Assembly (NCBI GenBank): GCA_035574455.1
Contig: DATLYT010000079.1
Coordinates: forward strand, 1-10,842
DNA length: 10,842 nt
Reading direction: 5' to 3'
Origin: DATLYT01 sp035574455
GTDB taxonomy: Bacteria; Bacteroidota; Ignavibacteria; UBA10030
This document shows, piece by piece, positions 6,219 through 10,842 of the stretch. The notes beneath the pieces were generated by a model, which saw only the letters and a program-made list of their open reading frames with translations, was not told where the DNA came from and ran no database searches. Position numbers and translations under genes: made by a program. Numbering within the stretch: position 1 is the stretch's first letter; each line of letters begins with the position of its first letter.

Positions 6219-7457
6219 ATGTCAGATGTCCGTAAACCGCGCGTCATCGTACTCGGCACCGGCTTTGCCGCGTTCAGCTTTATCAAGATGATTGACACAC
6301 GCTTCTACGGCGTTACGGTCGTCAGCCCAAGGAATCATTTTTTGTTTACGCCGCTCTTGCCCAGCACGACTGTCGGCACGGTGGAGTTTCGCAGCATCAT
6401 TGAGCCGATCCGGTCTGCCCGTAAAGGCGTCGATTATGTTCAGGCTTATGCACGAGGGCTCGACACAGAACGACGGCTCGTTGCCTGTGAAGGGGCGTTA
6501 GACCAGAAACGCTTCGAGTTGCCCTATGACGTGCTCGTCATCGCTGTCGGTTCGAAAAGCAACACGTACGGCATTCCCGGCGTTTTAGAATACACCATGC
6601 CGCTCAAAGACCTTGCCGATGCCCGCGCCATTCGCCAGCGGATCATCGAATGCTTCGAGCGGGCGGCAAATCCGACCACGACCGATGAGGAACGAAAACG
6701 ATTGCTCCACATCGTCGTGGTTGGCGGCGGACCGACGGGAGTGGAGTTTGCAGCGGAGATGCATGACTTTCTGGTTGACGACCTCCGAAAAGTCTATTCG
6801 ACACTCATGCCGTTTGTGCAGGTGACCATCTTGGAGGGGGGCCATCAGCTGCTTGGCACGTTTGACGCGACGCTGCAGGAATACACCGCCCGTCTGTTCC
6901 GACGCCAGCGCATTGCTGTGAGAACTGGCTCGCTGGTGGTGCGCGTTGAACAAGAAAAGATCATCCTTCAGGACGGAGCAGAAATTCCTTACGGCTTGGC
7001 GGTCTGGACAACAGGCATCGGCCCGACGGAGTTTGTTCAATCGCTTCCGTTTCAGAAAGATCGGGCGGGACGCATCATCACGGACGATTATTTTCGCGTC
7101 TTGAATCATTCGGAAATTTATGCCTTAGGCGATTGTGCGACAGTAGGGGAAAAGAATTTTCCTGCTACGGCTCAAGTTGCACAGCAGGAAGGAAAGTACC
7201 TGGCGAAGGCATTCAACCGTCGGGCGCGGGGCAAACATGTTGAGCCATTCCGCTACAAACACTACGGGATGTTGGCGTATATCGGCAGCGAACGTGCGCT
7301 GGCGGACCTCGAAGCCGTAAAAGGGAAGGGTTTTACCACCTGGCTGTTCTGGCGCTCCGCGTATGTGACTCGCCTGGTCAGCATTCGCAACAAGATTCTT
7401 GTCCTGTTCGATTGGTTTAAGACGCTCGCGTTTGGCAGGGACATTAGCAGATTCTAA
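6219..7457 (+). CDS. ndh: Type II NADH:quinone oxidoreductase (NDH-2)
   Basis: This 412-residue membrane-attached flavoprotein transfers electrons from NADH to quinone without pumping protons. The first Rossmann fold (VIVLGTGFAAF, residues 9-19) binds FAD. The second (VVVGGGPTGVE, 166-176) binds NADH, with the acidic Glu206 after its second strand favouring NADH over NADPH. YALGDCA (301-307) closes the FAD site, and TAQVAQQEGKYLA (317-329) carries the AQ-x-A-x-Q quinone-site motif. The C-terminal W-x-FWRSAYV-x4-S-x-RNK-x-LV-x-FDW-x9-GRDISRF segment matches the amphipathic membrane anchor of the family. The frame is open back to an ATG at 6129, which would add 30 residues, but the Rossmann fold begins properly after 6219, a GGGAA lies about 8 nt before it, and 6129 directly follows an inverted repeat with no Shine-Dalgarno site. 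The start at 6219 is favoured but not certain. Confidence 0.9.
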   Translation: MSDVRKPRVIVLGTGFAAFSFIKMIDTRFYGVTVVSPRNHFLFTPLLPSTTVGTVEFRSIIEPIRSARKGVDYVQAYARGLDTERRLVACEGALDQKRFELPYDVLVIAVGSKSNTYGIPGVLEYTMPLKDLADARAIRQRIIECFERAANPTTTDEERKRLLHIVVVGGGPTGVEFAAEMHDFLVDDLRKVYSTLMPFVQVTILEGGHQLLGTFDATLQEYTARLFRRQRIAVRTGSLVVRVEQEKIILQDGAEIPYGLAVWTTGIGPTEFVQSLPFQKDRAGRIITDDYFRVLNHSEIYALGDCATVGEKNFPATAQVAQQEGKYLAKAFNRRARGKHVEPFRYKHYGMLAYIGSERALADLEAVKGKGFTTWLFWRSAYVTRLVSIRNKILVLFDWFKTLAFGRDISRF

Positions 7458-7557
7458 TCTCACACGAAGATGGCTCGATTATAGGAATCCCGAATGCCTA
7501 CCGTAGCTGTTCATTCTTCCATGATTCCGGCAAATGGCTCTTACCCTGTCCTCATCG

Positions 7558-7586
7558 TTGACATTTCCTGAAAAAGATTGTATCAT
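7558..7586 (+). promoter_or_regulatory. Sigma70-like promoter for the STAS gene
   Basis: TTGACA at 7558-7563 matches the -35 consensus exactly. A 17-nt spacer leads to TATCAT at 7581-7586, five of six bases of the -10 consensus. Transcription would begin near 7593, giving a leader of about 54 nt before the STAS ATG at 7647. A caveat is that many Bacteroidota use a different -33/-7 promoter type, so this match carries more weight in organisms with a standard sigma factor. Confidence 0.65.
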
Positions 7587-7646
7587 CTTACCAGACTTCC
7601 TGCACCGGTATTCATCTCGATCATTCTTCACAAGGAGACGCATTCC

Positions 7647-7985
7647 ATGACGATTAAAGAAAAAATGTATGGCGACGTTGCTGTGTTGTCGCTCAAGGGG
7701 AATCTCATGGGGGATCCGGATACAACCGACGTCCGAGACAAGATTTACAGTCTTTTACAGGACGACGTTAAGAAAATCGTGCTGGATATGAGTAAGGTCA
7801 AATGGATCAACAGCTCGGGGCTGGGAACGCTCATCGCTGCTATGACCTCCGTGAAGAATAAGGGGGGCGACATGAAACTAGCCGGTGTCACAGAGAAGGT
7901 GGAAAGCCTCTTTATGATTACACAACTCATCAAGGTGTTTAAGACGTACGAAAATGTTGACCGCGCGTTAGCAAGCTTTAAGTAA
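7647..7985 (+). CDS. STAS-domain anti-sigma factor antagonist (SpoIIAA/RsbV type)
   Basis: This 112-residue single STAS domain is of the SpoIIAA/RsbV class. Such proteins bind an anti-sigma kinase when unphosphorylated, releasing the sigma factor, and are switched off by phosphorylation of a serine. The key motif is VKWINSSGLGTLIAA (51-65); Ser56 is at the position of the phosphorylated serine in SpoIIAA and RsbV. The rest (VAVLSLKGNL near the start, IVLDMSKV, and MKLAGVTEKVESLFMITQL) follows the family pattern. The open frame extends back to 7578, but ATG 7647 begins at the domain and has AAGGAG 9 nt upstream, and the predicted promoter lies over 7578. No partner kinase, phosphatase or sigma gene is in the window. 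It has its own promoter and terminator, so it is probably monocistronic. Confidence 0.92.
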   Translation: MTIKEKMYGDVAVLSLKGNLMGDPDTTDVRDKIYSLLQDDVKKIVLDMSKVKWINSSGLGTLIAAMTSVKNKGGDMKLAGVTEKVESLFMITQLIKVFKTYENVDRALASFK

Positions 7986-8046
7986 AAAGACGAGCACACG
8001 CAGATTCCCAACTGAGCATGGTTGAGTCTGCAACGTGAAGAGCCGT

Positions 8047-8086
8047 AAGCCCCGACCGCCTTGAGAAGCGTCGGGGTTTTGTGTTT
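8047..8086 (+). terminator. Intrinsic terminator after the STAS gene
   Basis: CCCCGAC (8050-8056) and GTCGGGG (8070-8076) form a 7-bp GC-rich stem with a 13-nt loop, followed by TTTTGTGTTT. The stem can extend by a G-U pair and two A-T pairs into the T-run. It lies about 60 nt after the STAS stop codon and separates that gene from the membrane-protein gene. Confidence 0.88.
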
Positions 8087-8136
8087 CTCAGCATTGATTG
8101 GTCGGCGGTGTGGCCATAGAGCGTGGGGATCTTCTC

Positions 8137-8718
8137 ATGTTGACCCAGCAAGTTACGACCTTCATCTGGTATCTCCTGCCGTGCATGACGCCGTTAATCG
8201 TAGCGATTCTCCTGCTCGTGTTCGGCGAACCTCGGATCGAGCGGCTCGGTGAGCTCCTTGTTGTTGAAAAAGACCGACGGAAACATGTGGCCTTCTCCAT
8301 CAGCATCTACCAGACGCTCGTCGGTTTCATCGCGTGGTTACCTGTCGGCTTTCCCTGGTGGTGGATGGAAATAGCCTTTCTGTTGCCCACGGCACTTTTC
8401 TGGAACACACCGCTGCTCTTCCGGCTCACGGCGGACCGTACCAAGCGAACTGTTATGTTTGAGCGCCAGCAAAATTTCAAGCCCGAACGATCGAGCCTGA
8501 AGCTCGGGTCGAGAATTCTCATTGCGGCAGAGGAAATCAGGACAGGGAATGATGAGGAACCGCCGAGATACGCGGTCTACATCTCGAACAACTCGATGCT
8601 GACACACATCATGGTTGCCTCGTTCTCGCAGGCGACGCGCATAGCCGACGCGCTCAATGCATACTTTTTGCACGAAGGGACGAGCCTGACCGAAGCTGCC
8701 GTCCAGCACTCAACCTGA
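8137..8718 (+). CDS. Membrane protein of unknown function with three predicted helices
   Basis: I do not recognise this 193-residue protein. It has a first hydrophobic segment at about 9-29 (LLPCMTPLIVAILLLVFG), a charged stretch (33-50), and two further hydrophobic segments at about 52-71 and 75-96 that include an unusual tryptophan cluster, FPWWWM. The remaining 97 or so residues are soluble, with a strand-like LKLGSRILIAAEEI region, a PPRYAVYIS strand and a final helix FSQATRIADALNAYF, which could be a small alpha/beta or PH-like domain. The ATG at 8137 has a GGGGA upstream with good spacing; the frame opens at a TTG at 8098, but that is close to the terminator. The gene has no clear promoter of its own. 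It probably belongs to a lineage-specific family. Confidence 0.65.
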   Translation: MLTQQVTTFIWYLLPCMTPLIVAILLLVFGEPRIERLGELLVVEKDRRKHVAFSISIYQTLVGFIAWLPVGFPWWWMEIAFLLPTALFWNTPLLFRLTADRTKRTVMFERQQNFKPERSSLKLGSRILIAAEEIRTGNDEEPPRYAVYISNNSMLTHIMVASFSQATRIADALNAYFLHEGTSLTEAAVQHST

Positions 8719-8747
8719 ATCACCTCTCCTTCTACTCATTTCTCATC

Positions 8748-8776
8748 TTGTGTCTCTCTGATTTCCTTCCTATCAT
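8748..8776 (+). promoter_or_regulatory. Possible promoter for the exported-protein/transglutaminase pair
   Basis: TTGTGT (8748-8753), a 17-nt spacer and TATCAT (8771-8776) lie in the 91-nt gap before the next gene. The -10 box is identical to the one before the STAS gene, but the -35 box matches the consensus at only three bases, so this is a weak suggestion. Transcription would start near 8783, just before the ribosome-binding site AAGGAG at 8798-8803. Confidence 0.3.
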
Positions 8777-8809
8777 CCAGTGTCTAAACTTTTATCTAAG
8801 GAGCTGTCT

Positions 8810-9604
8810 ATGAACCGACCTCCTCGTTGGTGCATGGTCATTCTTTGTTTCCTGGTGTTGTCCAGCGCGGTGTGGACTCAGGAACGCGCCCTCGCCTATC
8901 GGTATAGAAAAGGTCAGGAGATGACGTACAAGCGCACGATTCACCTGCAAGCAGAAAGCGCTGTTAACCCGGAAGGCAAAGACGACGACGTGTTTGAACA
9001 GGTCTACCACTTGCGGGTAGAAGACGTCACGCAGGATGGTTCTGCGAAGATGACGCTTTGGCTCGACTCAGCAGCGTTATGGAAGAAAGGGGAACGGCTT
9101 AACCTTCCTCCGGCTGATTCATTGAGAAGTGTTTCGGTGCAGTTTTCGATCTCCAATGTCGGGCATCTCTTGGAGGTCGGGACCCCCAGCTCTTCCAATG
9201 TTGTGCAAGAGGCGTTCTTGAATGACATCCTCGTGGGAATTGCCAACCGGCCCGCATTGTCAGGAATTGTGCAGGAGGTTGGCTCAACCTGGAAGGAAGA
9301 CAAAGAGGTCCACGTCGCGCATGCGCGGGTGTCGGTCAAAGCCCGTGCGGCTGTGACGAGCCGCTACGTCCGCAACGAACTGTATCGAGGCATCGACTGT
9401 GCCCGAATTGAATACAGCGCCGTTCTGACGATCGGTACTTCACGCGTGGGTACGATGAAGGGGACGCTCTGGTTTGGACGGGCAACCGGACAATTGATTC
9501 GTGAGGCGGTAGAATGGGATGTCGTTGTGTACACGGTGGATCAGAAGCAACGAGTTCAGTGGCGGATTAAGGAAAAAGAAGTCGTCGAAAAAGTGGATCG
9601 ATAG
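8810..9604 (+). CDS. Exported protein of unknown function
   Basis: This 264-residue protein starts with a clear signal peptide (MNRPPRW, then the hydrophobic CMVILCFLVLSSAVW, then TQ), so it is exported to the periplasm or beyond. The mature part begins LAYRYRKGQEMTYKRTI and then runs through many short strand-like segments with few hydrophobic helices, ending in a highly charged tail (RIKEKEVVEKVDR). The segment near 200-235 (a TSRVGTMKGTLWFGRATGQL run) is reminiscent of periplasmic beta-sheet proteins whose members bind lipids or other hydrophobic ligands, but no family is assigned. ATG 8810 is chosen over the frame start at 8780 because AAGGAG lies 6 nt upstream and the signal peptide begins there. 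It is 2 nt from the transglutaminase-like gene, so they probably share a transcript. Confidence 0.75.
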   Translation: MNRPPRWCMVILCFLVLSSAVWTQERALAYRYRKGQEMTYKRTIHLQAESAVNPEGKDDDVFEQVYHLRVEDVTQDGSAKMTLWLDSAALWKKGERLNLPPADSLRSVSVQFSISNVGHLLEVGTPSSSNVVQEAFLNDILVGIANRPALSGIVQEVGSTWKEDKEVHVAHARVSVKARAAVTSRYVRNELYRGIDCARIEYSAVLTIGTSRVGTMKGTLWFGRATGQLIREAVEWDVVVYTVDQKQRVQWRIKEKEVVEKVDR

Positions 9605-9606
9605 CG

Positions 9607-10842
9607 ATGACGATGAGCAAGCGATTTTTCTTCCTCCCCATTCTCTTGATCCTCTTCTCCACAGCTCTTGCACAGCAGGACGGTACAGAGGCGATGCGGC
9701 GAGCTGCGCAGTTGGAAGCAGAGGGAAAGTTTCGCGAGGCGGCCGCGGTCTTACAGGATGCACGGAAACGCTCCGCACAGCCCGATTTTATCAAAACACT
9801 GGAATTTGAGCTCGACCGTCTCGAACGAATCAAACTGGATTACAGCCTGACGAAGGAGAAACTTTTTGAGTTGCTCTCCCGCGCCGTCCAAGGGCTAACG
9901 CCGCAGGAATTTGAGCGATGGATCAACGAGGGCAAGTTTGATGCGCGTCAGATTGATGGCGTGACGTATTACATGAGTTCGAGCGTTAGCAATCTCTTTT
10001 TCCGCTATCCGGAGTTTGCCGCGCGCCGCATCGACCCGCCGGATGAGCGAGAGTTTGAAGCATCGACGCTCCAGGCCGTCCGCAGCATCAAACGGGCAGC
10101 CATGGAATCCGGAACGCCCTACGTTCTCCCGAAACGCTTTCAGAACACCATGACGGTAGCCCTCAAGCCCGGTGCTGTCCCTGCAGGTGAAACGGTGCGC
10201 GCCTGGCTGCCGATTCCGCGCTCGTTTCCACATCAACGGGGCTTTAAGATTCTTTCTTCCTCTCCAGCCGTGAAGAGTCTCGCGCCGGAGGATTTCCCCA
10301 TTCGCTCGGCATATTTTGAGCAGATGGTTGAGCAGGAGAAACCGACCGTTTTCCAGATTGAATACGAATACACCGCATATGGTGTCTGGTTTGACCTGAA
10401 GCCTGAGCGTGTGGAAGCATACGACCCTCACGATCCAGCGGTGAGAGACTTTACGAAAGAAGGTCCTCATGTCGTGTTTACGGAGAAGATACGGCGTTTG
10501 TCCAACGACCTTGCCGGCGGCGAAACCAATCCGCTCATCAAAGCTCACAAATTTTACGACTGGATTACCGAAACGATCAAATACAGCTACGCGCTGGAGT
10601 ATTCGACGATCCGCAACATCAGCGAGTATTGTCTCTCGCAGGGTTACGGCGATTGCGGGCAGGCGGCGTTGTTGTTCATCACGCTCTGCCGCGTGAACGG
10701 CATTCCCGCGCGCTGGCAATCCGGCTGGCTCACCATTCCCGGCGGCAAGACGATTCATGACTGGACGGAAATTTACTTGAAGCCGTGGGGCTGGGTTCCC
10801 GTCGACCCGTATATGGGCGTCTTTGCGATGCAGTACTTCAGC
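9607..10842 (+). CDS. Exported transglutaminase-like protein (3' truncated by the window edge)
   Basis: This frame of 412 codons runs open to the window end without a stop, so the C-terminus is missing. A signal peptide (KRFFFLPILLILFSTALAQ) is followed by a TPR-like helical stretch (about 28-58, with an A-x2-LEAEGKFREAAAVLQDA pattern), a less defined region (60-170), strand-rich segments (about 180-260) and then the transglutaminase-like domain. The catalytic residues are Cys350 in YGDCGQAALLFITLCR, His384 in TIHDWTEIYL and Asp400 in WVPVDPYMG, all in the order and spacing of the family. Members may act as proteases or as peptide crosslinkers or amidases; the activity cannot be told. ATG 9613 is an alternative start, two codons later. 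No Shine-Dalgarno sequence is visible, which fits translational coupling to the gene before it. Confidence 0.88.
   Translation, partial: MTMSKRFFFLPILLILFSTALAQQDGTEAMRRAAQLEAEGKFREAAAVLQDARKRSAQPDFIKTLEFELDRLERIKLDYSLTKEKLFELLSRAVQGLTPQEFERWINEGKFDARQIDGVTYYMSSSVSNLFFRYPEFAARRIDPPDEREFEASTLQAVRSIKRAAMESGTPYVLPKRFQNTMTVALKPGAVPAGETVRAWLPIPRSFPHQRGFKILSSSPAVKSLAPEDFPIRSAYFEQMVEQEKPTVFQIEYEYTAYGVWFDLKPERVEAYDPHDPAVRDFTKEGPHVVFTEKIRRLSNDLAGGETNPLIKAHKFYDWITETIKYSYALEYSTIRNISEYCLSQGYGDCGQAALLFITLCRVNGIPARWQSGWLTIPGGKTIHDWTEIYLKPWGWVPVDPYMGVFAMQYFS

Noticed and set aside
6107..6235. A 42-residue open frame (possible leader peptide) reading through the inverted repeat and overlapping the NADH dehydrogenase start at 6219 by 17 nt
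   Set aside because: It has no convincing Shine-Dalgarno site and no run of repeated codons that would suggest attenuation, so it is most likely chance.
7484..7528. A short inverted repeat (GGAATC / GATTCC) after the NADH dehydrogenase gene as a possible terminator
   Set aside because: The arms are only 6 bp, the loop is 33 nt and no T-run follows.
8095..8120. A possible promoter (TTGATT and CATAGA) for the membrane-protein gene
   Set aside because: The spacer is only 14 nt and the -10 match is poor.
9895..10758. A 287-codon open frame on the minus strand opposite the transglutaminase-like gene
   Set aside because: The plus strand has a complete transglutaminase-like domain with its catalytic triad here, and the minus-strand translation shows no family motif. 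It is a shadow frame caused by codon bias.

Overview
The window looks like a chromosomal segment from a Gram-negative bacterium of the Bacteroidota/Chlorobiota/Ignavibacteriota (FCB) group. Supporting signs are an outer-membrane beta-barrel protein, several exported proteins with signal peptides ending in a short-residue-Ala-Gln pattern (FAQ, HAQ, LAQ), DUF2911 and DUF1460 families that are common in that group, a type II NADH dehydrogenase, and an EF-P whose tip lacks lysine. Base composition is slightly above half G+C by eye. No rRNA, tRNA, transposase, phage gene or CRISPR array was seen. The phylum assignment is an inference from gene content only.

Layout. Positions 1-430 hold the C-terminal end of the replicative helicase DnaB. 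A run of plus-strand genes follows with tiny gaps: an outer-membrane beta-barrel protein (about 459-1217), a DUF1460 amidase-like exported protein (1218-2093), a DUF72/YecE-like protein (2121-2861), a macro-domain ADP-ribose hydrolase (2888-3397), elongation factor P (3401-3973), an exported protein made of two tandem DUF2911 domains (3966-4955) and a small CDGSH iron-sulfur protein (4984-5217). A TrmH/SpoU RNA methyltransferase lies convergently on the minus strand (5221-6039).

After a divergent intergenic region carrying a perfect 11-bp inverted repeat comes a type II NADH dehydrogenase (6219-7457, possibly starting at 6129). A STAS-domain anti-sigma-factor antagonist (7647-7985) follows; it has a strong sigma70-like promoter upstream and an intrinsic terminator downstream, so it is probably a single-gene transcription unit. 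The last part holds a three-helix membrane protein of unknown function (8137-8718) and a two-gene unit of exported proteins: an unrecognised one (8810-9604) and a transglutaminase-like protein (9607 to the window edge) whose Cys-His-Asp triad is complete although its 3' end is cut off.

The genes do not form one obvious pathway. They mix housekeeping functions (DnaB, EF-P, RNA methylation, NADH oxidation) with envelope proteins. The best candidates for a second look are the EF-P with glutamine at the position normally occupied by the modified lysine, the inverted repeat before the NADH dehydrogenase, the internally duplicated DUF2911 protein, and the unknown exported protein paired with the transglutaminase. 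I did not find convincing evidence of a wholly new multi-gene system.
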